The notes: a model not told the origin generated them from the sequence alone. A DNA stretch of 64,000 nucleotides from Chalciporus piperatus (GCA_038093975.1 JBBPTG010000011.1:248001-312000); one strand, 5' to 3'; counted from the first letter of the stretch, positions 24,706 through 36,745 are shown. Translations and numbers: made by a program.

Positions 24706-25386
24706 ATGCTTATTACACCCACCTCCATGGGTCGATTACCATTTATATGTCGTTCACAACTTCAATTGATAGTGGTGTATGAGTTGCTCCTACTCTTTTA
24801 CCCAATCGTTGATACTGAACCCCTTCCAGTCCAAGCCCAATTCCAGATTCGTGGTCTATTCCTCATGACCCTTGTCTTCGTTGAATTGAAACAGCATTGC
24901 CACCGGCATGATTCTTATGCGAGGATCGTCTTTCTTCCAGGAAGAGGTCGACCCTGGTCCTATATCGTACACTTTGCCATCCATGTGACAAGGGGTTTCA
25001 CCGTGGAACTGGACGTTTCATTTGATGAACAAGGCAGTTTCGTACAAAGTTCCTTGCTTGCTCGGGCGGGGTGCTGCATTGTTACAAGAATGGCAACGCT
25101 CCTGAGTTCGTATGTCGTTATGGGTGTCCATGTGAGTTCATATGTCCACAAGATCCACAAGAGCAACCGAGTGTTTGCCCCTTCCAAACCAAGACAAAGC
25201 CGTGTCCAATTTCGGTTGCTACCTTGTACTCATTTTTGTCTCCGCTCTCTATCTCGACTTCCTTCAAGATCCCTGCTATGGTATATAACATGTCCCGCCC
25301 ATCACTACCAACCCCACAGAACCTGTTCGGTCGACAACCGCAGAGATCCTCCGCACAACATTGTTCTCTCCATCGGTCTCATCTGA
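24706..25386 (+). CDS. unassigned long open frame, 226 codons, doubtful
   Basis: The frame is open from about 24630, with the first ATG near 24706. I recognise no family. The translation has a hydrophobic segment (LQLIVVYELLLLFYPIV) and an otherwise irregular, Cys/His/Arg-mixed composition, which fits a pyrimidine-rich non-coding strand that lacks stops by chance. It begins just after the syntaxin stop and runs into the promoter of the small gene at 25563, so it may be syntaxin 3' UTR plus spacer. An overlapping Cys-rich frame at 25071-25433 is equally unassigned. Confidence 0.15.
   Translation: MLITPTSMGRLPFICRSQLQLIVVYELLLLFYPIVDTEPLPVQAQFQIRGLFLMTLVFVELKQHCHRHDSYARIVFLPGRGRPWSYIVHFAIHVTRGFTVELDVSFDEQGSFVQSSLLARAGCCIVTRMATLLSSYVVMGVHVSSYVHKIHKSNRVFAPSKPRQSRVQFRLLPCTHFCLRSLSRLPSRSLLWYITCPAHHYQPHRTCSVDNRRDPPHNIVLSIGLI
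25282..25288 (+). promoter_or_regulatory. candidate TATA box
   Basis: TATATAA lies 275 bp upstream of the small gene at 25563 and is followed by a long pyrimidine-rich leader (about 25390-25560). This fits a promoter for an abundantly transcribed gene with a 5' UTR of roughly 240 nt. Confidence 0.4.
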
Positions 25387-25562
25387 CCCAGCTGACCAGC
25401 ATCATCACATCGCTCGTCCCTATCTGCGCATAGACACATCTCGCCGATCATCGTAGCGCATATCGTGCCTTGGCATCATCACCGATCAATCATATCAACT
25501 CTCCTCTCGAGTCTCGTCTACCCTAAAACCAATTCCTCCTAAATCTTAAGACCCCGCACACA

Positions 25563-25787
25563 ATGTCCCGCAACGCATACGGTGCTGCTCCCCCCCAGTC
25601 CCCCACCTATGGGTTCTTCCCAACCGCGCCAACTGGGCCTCATGCATTTTCCTCCCTCCATGGGAACCCACGGGACTCACACGCGATGTACGCTGCACTG
25701 GGCTCATCCAAGGGCTTTGGCTCGGGCAGCTCTCAGCCCCACAACGGTGGCAGCTCAAACCCTCTCAAGAAGCTCTACAGGAAATAA
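25563..25787 (+). CDS. small unknown protein, 74 residues
   Basis: Intronless frame starting MSRNAYGAAPPQSPTYGFFP and ending NPLKKLYRK. It is rich in Gly, Ser, Pro and aromatic residues, with a basic C-terminal tail, and has no signal peptide or membrane segment. I do not recognise the family. Reasons to believe it: a C/T-rich leader, good start context (cacaATGTC), a strong preference for C at third codon positions, and an upstream TATA box. It may be an abundant small stress or stationary-phase protein, but that is a guess. Confidence 0.55.
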   Translation: MSRNAYGAAPPQSPTYGFFPTAPTGPHAFSSLHGNPRDSHAMYAALGSSKGFGSGSSQPHNGGSSNPLKKLYRK

Positions 25788-26298
25788 TCCCTTGGCTTCT
25801 ACGTTCACCGTCTGCATCATGACGCGTCACGAACATTGATATCCATCAAAACTGTAGCATAGGAAACGGGAGGAGCGGAGGAGGAACGCTATTGTCTCGG
25901 TTGCGAGGGTGAGGAGGTGCCTTTTGGTCCAGTGGTCGACGATGCAGGACAATGATCGCCACGACGACTCTTCGATTTTCAAACTGTATCCTGTTATCGC
26001 ATAGCATAGAACGTCACTGTATCATCTAATTGTTTTGCTATTCTTACTTCAATGCAACGTCTCTCAGTGTCAATTGAGTGATTGTTTGAGACAATAACGC
26101 TTGGACCGAACGTAGGTGTTGACATCTTTCCGTACGAGGAGATGGTAGTCGGTAACCAGGAGCGTAAAAGTTGAACGCCGGACCGGCAAGTGCCGAGGCA
26201 GATCACTCGGCCATTGGGGAGTTGGTCGAGAACACAACTTTATACACCTTGTGTGCACCCAAACTTTTTCACTTCCTCGCTGCCATCGACCACCGGAA
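25788..26298. other. intergenic, 3' region of the small gene and ING promoter
   Basis: About 510 bp with no recognisable coding content or repeat. It must hold the terminator of the upstream small gene and the promoter of the ING-PHD gene. Confidence 0.6.
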
Positions 26299-27819
26299 AT
26301 GGCCCCATCGCGAGCCTCGACGTCCCAGGCAAGCAACATAAACTCTGTCTACACGCTTTCTCTTCTCTCAGAGTACAACCACACTCTCGACTCCCTCCCC
26401 CTCGACCTCTCCCGCAACTTCGCAGACCTTCGCGAGCTCGATGCCGTCTTGTCTTCCTCGATGGCCTCTATCATCATGAAGATCAGGAACTTGACTCAAA
26501 TCATCGAAGAAGGCTCATTGCCAAAGCAGGAGCGTCTCATCCTCCTCGCTGAGATCGCTGACGAGGCGGCGCGCCTCAAGCTGGGAGGCGAGGACAAAAT
26601 TCGGGTGGCCTGTCAGGCAGCAGACAACCTCAAGGGTCACATAGATCATATGCGCCTTCTTTTGGGCCAGATTCCCTCCTTCGACTCCTCCTCGTTGATC
26701 CGCAAAACGACATACCCACATATCTCGACACGCTCATACATGCCTATTCCTGAAAACTCTCGCAGAAAGAGAGGCAACTACGGGTCGATAATGAGTACGG
26801 GTCCAGACGTGAGCCCTGCAAAACGCAAGCGGAATCCTCGCGACGACGATATTGACGTTACCGGTGGCAAGTCACCTCGCAAGGAGAAACTTGCAGACGT
26901 TGGAACATCGAGACCTCGCAACGGTGGACGTACTAGAAGGTGTGTACTCCTCCCTCTTACTTATATAGTCAGTTGCTGACAATGGCCACAGGCCGGATCG
27001 CGCACCGTCCCCAGCGGAGTCCGTTCTCTCAGTCACGTCCCATCTCCCTCCACCTGCTTCTCAACCACATGCCAGTACCTCACGCGCCGCTGCCTACCCG
27101 AGCCGTGGTGGAAATACTGCGGGTAAACGAGCCAAGGCAGCTTCTCAGCCATACGATGATCCCATACCCAATGGTTCAGTATCGCGCAGAGACGCATTCC
27201 CTGCCCCGCCAACGATTTCGACAGGGCACCCATCACACCCTCTTTCATACCCAAACGGTACCAATGGCCTACACAACTATGACTTATCCAACGGCCACCC
27301 AATGATGAACGACTGGTCCGCTCCGGCGCCACATGGGCAATTAGAAGGACCGGGGATGCCCGTGACGCGTACTAACGCACACACTGGCATGTCGATAGGT
27401 CCTGCTGGCGTACTCACGTCCATCTTGCCCATGGGCCCAGCCAACGATCCGCCCGTGAGCGCGGCAGCGGAGACTGCTACTGAAGCTGGTGAAGGTGAGG
27501 GCGAGGGTGACGACCGAACATATTGTTTCTGTGATGGAGTGAGTTACGGAGAGATGATCGCCTGTGACGACGAGGACTGCGAGCGAGAATGGGTGCGTTG
27601 TAGCGTTGCCCTTTTCTTATCGAAACAGCAGCTGATTACGTCATTGCCTCGTTTCAGTTTCATCTTAACTGTATCGGACTGGCATCCGTCCCCGATGGCT
27701 CGTGGTTCTGTGACGTTTGTAGAGCCAAGCAGAAAAATGCGAAACGTGCCCCGAGGGGAGGCAAAAAGCGCGTCGGTGGAGGCGCACGATCGGGTGGGAA
27801 AGCTACCAACAATTCGTGA
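26299..27819 (+). CDS. ING-family PHD-finger protein (histone acetyltransferase/deacetylase subunit)
   Basis: ING proteins read H3K4me3 and anchor NuA4- or Rpd3-type complexes. Exons: 26299-26939, 26992-27592 and 27658-27819. The N-terminal ING helical region is clear (LPLDLSRNFADLRELDAVLS, IRNLTQIIEEGSLPKQERLI). A long basic and Pro/Ser-rich linker carries KRKR-type nuclear signals. The PHD finger starts CFCDGVSYGEMIACDDEDCE and, after the second intron, continues FHLNCIGLASVPDGSWFCDV, giving the Cys4-His-Cys3 zinc ligands. The tail RGGKKRVGGG is basic, as in ING proteins that bind phosphoinositides. Which of the fungal Yng1/Yng2/Pho23 classes it belongs to cannot be settled by eye. Confidence 0.93.
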
Positions 27820-28049
27820 CATCTCGCTCTTAAGTATGCTCCGTATGTATTGTCACTCTGTCTTATTATTCATTCTACTGTAATGGCGATCCATCAGTGA
27901 TTTACTTTCCCCCACACTCCTTAGAATCTATGCCACCCCCGTGAGATATTCCGAGCATTCCAAATATTGTCATAGTTCGTCCTTATATACATGTGATGCA
28001 ACAAAGCCTATTTGGTTCTTCGAGGTCTACACTCACATTGGCGAGTATT

Positions 28050-29155
28050 TCAGAGCCAGTTCTTGTCCCCGTGGTGAGATACAAAGTTCCCAGTATCTTC
28101 CACAGTCGCCTGTTCGATCACCTTCAACTGCATCCTCACCGACTTCTCAACCGTGAGAGCCCCACCAAAGTCCGGGAATTTGGACTTGAACAATTGCACG
28201 ATCCCCTCTAGTATCTTTGTCTTCTCCTCAGTGGACCCTGCAAGACGCGTCAGCGACCGACACGTTATCTGGTTCCCGAGCGCACAAAAACGTACCTGGT
28301 TCGTAGGACGTGCTGATGGTGTCCACCACCCCAGGACTGAGCGCCAAAAACACGAACCCATCCTCGCGGAACCTCAATCCATACTTCATATTCAGCATGT
28401 TAACCGCCGCCTTGGAGACCGAGTAAGCGGTGAGGCTAGGTATGCCCATCGTTTGTGTGAGATCGAGGTCGGCGACGCCGCTGCTGATGGTGATCACTTT
28501 CTTGAGTGTGCCTTTGTGGAGGAGGGGGAGGAAGGTGTTGATGGTGTGGGCTACGCAGACGACGTTGGTGGTGAACTGCGGAGGGGGGGATGGTTAGGCA
28601 TTCGTGGAAGGGGGAAATAGGGGTGGAGTGGCGGCTTACGCTGTCCGTGAGGTCCTTGGCCAAGAGTTCTTCCGATGGACTGGGGCTACGCTCAGTTTTG
28701 GCGACGCATGAACTAGAGATGGGAACTTACTACGCATCTGGAGTGAACGAGTCTGACTCCGAAGGAAGGAGCGCAGCATTGTTGATGAGAACGTCCAACG
28801 ATCCCCCAGTCACACCAGCTACCGTAGTGGCCGCTGCCTTAATAAGGGGCAAAACACGTCAGGCACGACCCACACACGCGAATCGCAATCGCCGCTTACC
28901 TTGAGAGCAGGTAGATCTGTGATGTCAGCTTCGACGATGTGTACGTTGGGTCTGTTCAACTGGTGTAACCAGGTCGACCCAGCACGGTTTCGGACGAGCG
29001 CGAAGACGGTGTTCTCGGGAACGTTACTGAGTTGCTTGACATACTCGAGCTGGAGTAGGGTGCGGGTCAGAATTTAGCACTGCGCAAAGGGGGGGAAGCG
29101 AATGTAGACCCACCCCGATACCACGCGATGCTCCAGTGATTGCGTACGATGGCAT
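28050..29155 (-). CDS. short-chain dehydrogenase/reductase (C-factor-like)
   Basis: NAD(P)-dependent oxidoreductase, substrate unknown. Exon 1 starts MPSYAITGASRGIG, the TGxxxGxG cofactor loop, at 29155. After a short intron, LEYVKQLSNVPENTVFALVR forms the next beta strand, then NVHIVEADITDLPALK, GSLDVLINNAALLPSE (NNA motif), TISSGVADL (catalytic Ser), TAYSVSKAAVNMLNMKYG (Tyr-x3-Lys) and FLALSPGVVDT. The last exon gives GKTEE-like tail residues and ends SHHGDKNWL at 28050. All catalytic residues are present. The fold and order match the small C-factor-type SDRs widespread in Agaricomycetes. It converges on the ING gene (230 bp between stops). Confidence 0.92.
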
Positions 29156-29300
29156 ATTCGGATTTCAGGTTGGCTTCGATATGAGGAGAAGCTACAATGA
29201 TTTCGTGGTTATATACGGAGAGTTTCAGTGGCTCCTTACCTGATCGTCTTTGTCCGACTGGTCGGAGAATGCATCAGTATTATTCAGATGTGATGTAGAA

Positions 29301-29341
29301 GACGAAGCCCCTGACAAAGCCCCTGACAAAGCCTTTGTCAG
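29301..29341. repeat. 12-bp tandem repeat ending in a 19-bp palindrome
   Basis: CCCCTGACAAAG is repeated exactly at 29308-29319 and 29320-29331, preceded by a degenerate GACGAAG. The last copy runs into a perfect inverted repeat: CTGACAAAG (29323-29331), one C, CTTTGTCAG (29333-29341). It lies 146-186 bp upstream of the dehydrogenase start, where a regulator could bind; it is also downstream of FIP1. Confidence 0.75.
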
Positions 29342-29507
29342 AGCTTGACAAACAATGTTCTCGTACATCCCGGGAAACTGTAGGCGAGTACGTACGAGTA
29401 TTCGGGAGAAAACACGAAAGCTGTCGGCTCACACGGGGTGTGTGATTCCAATAGGTGATCATCAGGATGCAGTACAATAAAAAAAGTCATATACACAGTA
29501 AAATGGC

Positions 29508-31682
29508 TCAGCGCCTTTTAGATCCACGAGTATCATCCAAGCCTGGTGACATGCGACGCTTCCTGGATTCATTTCCGTTTCAGCATGAGCAATTGCTTAC
29601 TGAGGCATCAAACGACTTGCCTGCTATGTCCACGCTCCTCGGGCTCCCCAGAGGGCGTCCTCGTTCCACCATCCTTCGCCGTACCACCGTAATCAAGACC
29701 CTCGACTGCAGGAGCATTGCCATCCCTGTCCTTGTATCTATTTTGATTTCGAGGACCCGTAGGAACACCTGGGGGCAGGGGTGATGCTGGTCTAGCAGGA
29801 CCTGTTGGTGCTGAATGGAAAAAAAAAGGAATCAAGACGACGCATAGTGTGCTCGTACAAATGACGTACGACCATCATATCTTCCTCTTCCCCGACCAAC
29901 GAATCCTCCCCGTCCACGTAATCCCTGCGCCATCGCCCTCCCACGAAACTGTACAGGAGGTGCTCCACGGCCAACGTGTCCAGGTGTTGGTGTGGGTCCT
30001 TGCACAGGCGTTTGAACGGGAATTGTTACAGGCGTCGTACTGCCTTCCATTCCGCCGTACATTCCTTGTCCCATTGGTCCCTGCTCCTGCTTAAGATATA
30101 GCGCACGATCGCGTGAACGCCATGGATATTCATTATGTTGTAGCTAGAAGTAAGAGGGACTCATCCATACCTGCATACCGTACTCCGCGCCCATTCCCAT
30201 TCCCATCATGCCGGGTCCTGGGCCGCCTCCAAATCCGTCCTGCATGCCCATCTGTATATTTTGTTCGGGTGTACCGTTCGTCACGACAGGTCCAGGTCCG
30301 GGTCCTTCTTGCATCATAGGCCCACCAGCCTGCATTTGCAACCCTAAGTCACCGTTCATACCCATGCCCATCGACATGTTCATTGCTCCCATGCCAGACA
30401 TGTCCATCATGGGGTTCATTCCGACGTTGGGACCCATCATGTTGGGACCCGAGTTCATCATTGCATTGGCACCAGTCATCACCATCGTACGCAAGTCGGG
30501 AGGTAAGGCGGTGAGTTGGTCTTCTGACATCGCTGCAAAGTTCTACATGACCAATTCAGAGTGTGCACGCGGCTTAGAAGAGAGGCAAGTACGTACGATC
30601 ACATTAGTTTTGAGCACGTTTGCAAGGTCTCCGAGATCCCGTCTTCGGTAACAATAAGCCTCCCAAGTTATCTCGTCAAACCCGTAGTTAAACCAATCAC
30701 TGATATCTGAACCTGGCCGACGCCATGGCTTTTCGGCCATAGCGTTTAGATCGACTTCAAGGATCGAGCGACCATCAAGTATTCCGGGTAGTTCTGGAGT
30801 TATTGAAGGGTACGAAGGGGGAGCAGTGGCAGGAGGGAGAGTAGATGGGTCTGGACCCTCGTCTATGCGAATATCTGTGACGGAGGGTGCGGCAGGGGTT
30901 GCGGCAGGGGTTGCGGACGAAATGGTGGGCTTGGGTGGTGCTCCCCGTTCGTGAGGGGTGTACTCGGTGGTTAGTTGTGAGGGTTGCGCTTCAAGAATGT
31001 GAGAATAAAGGTACGAAGATAGAAAACTGGTATACGTTTACTCGGCTGGTTTGTAGGGCGGGGCTGCATTGGCCGCCCTGCAGCGTTCTGCTGCCTAGGA
31101 CTGAATTAGAAAAGACGCGACCAACATGGGGGATATGCATACCGAAGGTCGAGGGAACGAGAGGTTGGTTCCATGATGATTTCGAGGTCCTGGGGATGTA
31201 TTATGAGGATGGGCAGCATGATATTTGGCGAGCACGTACGTCCTCGTCCTCATCCTGCTCGCTCTCCTCCTCATCGCCATCGCCATTTTGGTCCTCCGCT
31301 TCCTGTTCTTCTTCCTCACCTGATGAAGGACCGAACGGGGGCTCTTCCTCGAGCTTTACTTCTAGGTCCATGAGTACACCATTTGACGGTTGGGCTGCCT
31401 CGACAAGGACACTGGAACAAAGAGATTGAGAGACGAAGAGAGTGACGCGCCCAGGAAGACTCACGGTTGCAACACTGAATATCACACGTAGCAGAAAGAT
31501 ATGTTAAAAGATTTGGTGATATTGAGTGAACAAAAATACAGCCAAGCGAGTCTGAAAGTTGGAGTCTTGCTCTTACCAGAATTTTGCACGGTCGCGGTGT
31601 CACCGTAAAGAAAAGCGTCGTCGTCGTCCCTGGTGATGTTGAAGTCAATAACGGTGTGTTGTACTAAGGAACGGACAGACAT
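29508..31682 (-). CDS. FIP1: FIP1, pre-mRNA 3'-end processing factor
   Basis: Subunit of the cleavage and polyadenylation factor that tethers poly(A) polymerase. The signature PWRRPGSDISDWFNYGFDEI and WEAYCYRR lies at 30730-30650. The N terminus MSVRSLVQHTVIDFN at 31682 is joined by a 10-nt exon (31474-31465) to an acidic exon (VLVEAAQPSNGVLMD, then a Glu/Asp run). A Met/Gly/Pro-rich central region (30530-30160) and RGRGGFVGRGRGR box follow. The last intron (29620-29563) starts with GC; using it gives the C terminus SRKRRMSPGLDD and GSKRR to a stop at 29508. Without it the frame ends at RQVV (29608). Divergent from uL10m across 147 bp. Confidence 0.92.
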
Positions 31683-31829
31683 TTGGACTTGGCTCCCTCC
31701 GCGAAACACGAGTCGAAACCAGGAATGAGTGTGACAACAGAATGGGTGTGACCACTCGTGTGAGGTGTGACATACTACCAAGTCTAGTCACGCTCTACTA
31801 GCAGTCCTTTCAGTCATTTTCGTGTTGCA

Positions 31830-32708
31830 ATGCTCTCGCTCTGTCCGACACGCGTCGTCTACTCGACACCGCGTCTGTTCGTTCGCTCGTATGCCGTGTC
31901 GATAGATCCACCACGAATTTACGACAACAAACCAGCCCCGCGTCGATATGGAGAACGAAAAACATTCCTATTCAACCAATACACCCGTATGCTCGCTCAG
32001 AGCGAAAATGCACCCATCATACTCCTCCAACACAAAGAATTCACCGCACGCAAGTTGCAGACACTCAGAAGAGAAATCGAACTTGCAAGCGCAAAAGTAG
32101 CACCATCACTTGCGTCTTCTTCTCCTGCTCCCGTCCTTGTCACTCCCCCGACACTCACCATCATGCGGACATCCATATTCGGTGCCGCCCTACGCGACTT
32201 TGCACCTGTAGACGCGGGAAAGACGAACCAGCTTGCAAAGCTGGTAGATGGAGGCTTTGCCGTCCTCACTCTGCCTTCACTCAGCCCACCTCAACTGAAC
32301 GCCATCATCCGTGCCATTGATCGCGCGGTCCCTCAAAAGAAGGCAGCAACAGTGGAGGCGCAAGCGAAAACAGGCAAGAAGGGGAGGGATGAAGACTCGG
32401 ACTGGGTTCCTGGCAGACCCATGCCAAGGGTCAGACCAGTACTCACACCCGAACTCAAAGTTATGGGTGCTTTTATCGAGGGGCGCGTTATTACCGCCGA
32501 CGGAGTGAAGGATGTCGCGAAACTACCAACCCTTGACACCCTCAGGGCCCAAATCGTCGGTTTGCTCAGTTCACCCGCGATGCAGCTCGCAGCGGTGCTC
32601 AGCGAAGCAAGTGGGGGTAAATTGGCGAGGACGCTGGAAGGGTTCAGGAAGGGGCTGGAGGATGCACAGACCACGGAGGCACAGACCGAGGAGACACCAT
32701 CATCATAG
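31830..32708 (+). CDS. mitochondrial large-subunit ribosomal protein uL10m (L10/MRPL11 type)
   Basis: Predicted mitoribosomal stalk-base protein. A single exon of 292 codons. The N terminus MLSLCPTRVVYSTPRLFVRS is Arg/Ser-rich with few acidic residues, as for a mitochondrial presequence. The L10 core follows (FLFNQYTRMLAQSENAPIIL, MRTSIFGAALRDF, KVMGAFIEGRVI, LRAQIVGLLSSPAMQLAAVL). A charged, likely flexible insertion (TVEAQAKTGKKGRDEDSDW) interrupts it. The C-terminal ARTLEGFRKGLEDA is the helix that anchors L7/L12 in bacteria. Absence of introns is unusual in this window. Its stop is only 54 bp from that of the convergent BMT5-like gene. Confidence 0.87.
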   Translation: MLSLCPTRVVYSTPRLFVRSYAVSIDPPRIYDNKPAPRRYGERKTFLFNQYTRMLAQSENAPIILLQHKEFTARKLQTLRREIELASAKVAPSLASSSPAPVLVTPPTLTIMRTSIFGAALRDFAPVDAGKTNQLAKLVDGGFAVLTLPSLSPPQLNAIIRAIDRAVPQKKAATVEAQAKTGKKGRDEDSDWVPGRPMPRVRPVLTPELKVMGAFIEGRVITADGVKDVAKLPTLDTLRAQIVGLLSSPAMQLAAVLSEASGGKLARTLEGFRKGLEDAQTTEAQTEETPSS

Positions 32709-32762
32709 TGGCATGCTACATTCTTAATCTTATAATTGTCTGAATACCACAAGCTAGAGATC

Positions 32763-33854
32763 TCAGTCTTGCAAGCAGAACTCCCAGGTCCGATCTTCTC
32801 CCCCTTGACCAGTCTTACCCTGCCCATGCGCTCTCTCGCCCTTGGTCATCCGGTGCTCGTAGCCTTTCCATGTGGCTCTCTGGAATATAAACGAGCGTAA
32901 AAGCTTGTACGGTGGATTGGACTCTTCGCCTGTCCTCGTGGGTTTGGGAGGAGACTTTGCCAGTCGTGGTACATCCCTGCAGAACGTTAGCCGTTTGGGC
33001 ATGAGGATGCTCACCAATCATACCATTCAGTATATGGTGGCATGTTTCTGAGCGTTATCAGCACCGTGCCTCTCCCGCTACTCGCCGCTGCAGACGTTGA
33101 TGGCACGTCCACATCGTCTTCAGACATGGCATCTTCCGAAGGTCCATCCTCGTCATCGTCATCGTCATCGTCCCGCTTTTTGCGCTTCTTAGCCGGTTGG
33201 ATGGTGGGAATCGATCCAAGAGTCAGGCAATGAGGTGCAGAGCGCAGAAAATCCAAAATAAGCCTCTGATTCGATAAAATATTCCTATCCTGGTCCGTGA
33301 TACCCTTTCCTTTTGGGAATCCCAGATCGTGAATTAAACCACCCAACACCATGACAATCAATCGAGCGCATACCTGCATGCGGGAAATTCCAAACGATAC
33401 GATCCCACCGTCTTCCCTTCAACGCAGCATGTTTTTGCAACTTGGTTGCATCGATCCCGAATAGGACCTCTGCCCCACGTTGCTTGATAGCACCTACTAT
33501 CTCTTCCGCATCAGGGTACTTGGAGAAACATTCTTCCTGCGAATCATACGAGGTCGCTGTGACGTTCGGTGGTGGAAGATGTTCCAACGAAGGGGGTGCG
33601 TTTATGAGCAACGCCCGGGCGAACGAAAAGTTCCCCTCTCCTATGAGCAGAATCTTGTCCGTGGGTTTGAACGGGATAGTCGGCGTTGGGACTCGGAGAG
33701 GTGCAGCCCTGCCCTTCCCTGGGTTCTTATTGTTAGGCTGCTTTCGTTTCTGGTCTGCTACTTCTGCAGCATGAGAGGCTTTTTGTTTTGCTTTGAGTCT
33801 GGATTGTTGTGATTGAAGTGTCGCTTTGAGCGAGGTTTTCTTTCCGTGACCCAT
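32763..33854 (-). CDS. BMT5-like 25S rRNA (uridine-N3) methyltransferase
   Basis: Nucleolar Rossmann-fold enzyme of the DUF2431/BMT5 family that methylates a uridine of 25S rRNA. Start MGHGKKTSLKATLQSQQSRL at 33854 opens a Lys-rich nucleolar-type leader. Motif I is ILLIGEGNFSFARALL; next NVTATSYDSQEECFSKYPDA, EVLFGIDATKL and WDRIVWNFPHAG, where an intron joins KGITDQDRNILSNQRLILDF. The C-terminal half contains a basic-acidic insert (KKRKKRDDDD) encoded by a CGTCAT hexamer run, then TVLITLRNMPPYTEW and, after another intron, a Lys/Arg-rich end at 32763. Two introns. It shares a 173-bp divergent promoter with RAMP4. Confidence 0.9.
33151..33172. repeat. hexanucleotide microsatellite in BMT5-like coding sequence
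   Basis: CGTCAT is repeated about 3.7 times and encodes the poly-Asp run of the methyltransferase on the minus strand. It is a likely site of length variation that would keep the frame. Confidence 0.7.
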
Positions 33855-34027
33855 ATCACGATCGGGTTTTGAAGGGTATGAGTGACACAGCCACAGATTT
33901 AGGCGTTTGTTTGGATCCAAGGCTGTTGCCAAACAAGACGTGTGACACACTGACACGTCAGAGCTCTGGGGTATACCGCTTGTACAGAAACCATATCCAC
34001 GTCGCTCGTTCCTTTAATTTTTAACAA

Positions 34028-34333
34028 ATGGTGAGTTTGGTTACTTTCAGCGCCAGTTCATGAGAGCTGAAATCACGGACGCTAGCCTACTCAATTCGAG
34101 CTGCGTCAAAAGAACCAGCAGTTCGCTAATGCGGTCAAGGCAGGCAAGAAAGCGGTCAAGCCTTCACGACAGGAGCAGCTCTCGAAACGAAGCCCAGTAA
34201 GCTTATGGGCTCTAGGGATGGTCCTCTTCGTTGTCGTAGGCGGAGGTGAGTTTCTGAACCGCCGCCGAACATACTCGGCACTGACATATACTTCCCAGTC
34301 CTATTCGAGCTTGGCAGAATACTGTTCCTGTGA
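34028..34333 (+). CDS. YSY6: RAMP4/SERP1/YSY6-type stress-associated ER protein
   Basis: Small tail-anchored protein of the Sec61 translocon, 65 residues. Three coding exons: 34028-34030, 34086-34245 and 34299-34333. The first coding exon is just the ATG, followed at once by gtgagt; exon 2 then starts PTQFELRQKNQQFANAVKAG, the conserved cytosolic face, then KRSPVSLWALGM and the anchor VLFVVVGGVLFEL, ending GRILFL. Phases are consistent (0, then a split Gly/Val boundary), and the alternative ATG inside the intron is out of frame. Divergent from the BMT5-like gene and convergent on MSI1 (134 bp between stops). Confidence 0.9.
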
Positions 34334-34467
34334 ATGTCAAGGATATCCCACCAACTCGAGCTGCCCATACTTTTTGTACATCATATATGGCCTTCTTAGA
34401 TTATCAGTCTTTTCACCACACATTTTTGTTGTGCATGGGGTCGTACTACACGGTATTCTGTCACGAT

Positions 34468-36351
<1,884 letters not shown>

Positions 36352-36745
36352 TTCTGGGATATCTAAGCGCTCAGAATGGAATGCGCGGGTTGGTCAAGTG
36401 ATGGGAGTAGGTTGTGGTCGTCTAACAAGCCAAAGACGCGTCGCGTCGAAGTTCATAAACCAATTCAGTTTCGCACTTGGTCGTTCGTCCTCAAAGTTCA
36501 AATCACACTCGACAGGTGATCGGACTGAGAAATGACAGATGGCATTTCTCGGCGCATGGAACTCATTCTATTGTGCCATGTCTCATGCAGGTGACATGGA
36601 GTGCGCTGATTCTGTGCAGCAGCTAATTCGCAGATTGATGGCGGGAACCGATTGGAAAACCTGCGAGAAATACGACCCTACTCGACAGAGAGCATTTCCC
36701 TTCTCAAGATATATTGAAGACGAGACGGACTAGATGAAATGTCTA
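36352..36745. other. intergenic, MSI1 promoter and ATP synthase e 3' side
   Basis: About 390 bp with no convincing gene. A 64-codon plus-strand frame ending near 36733 has no recognisable motif and no nearby promoter signal. Confidence 0.55.
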
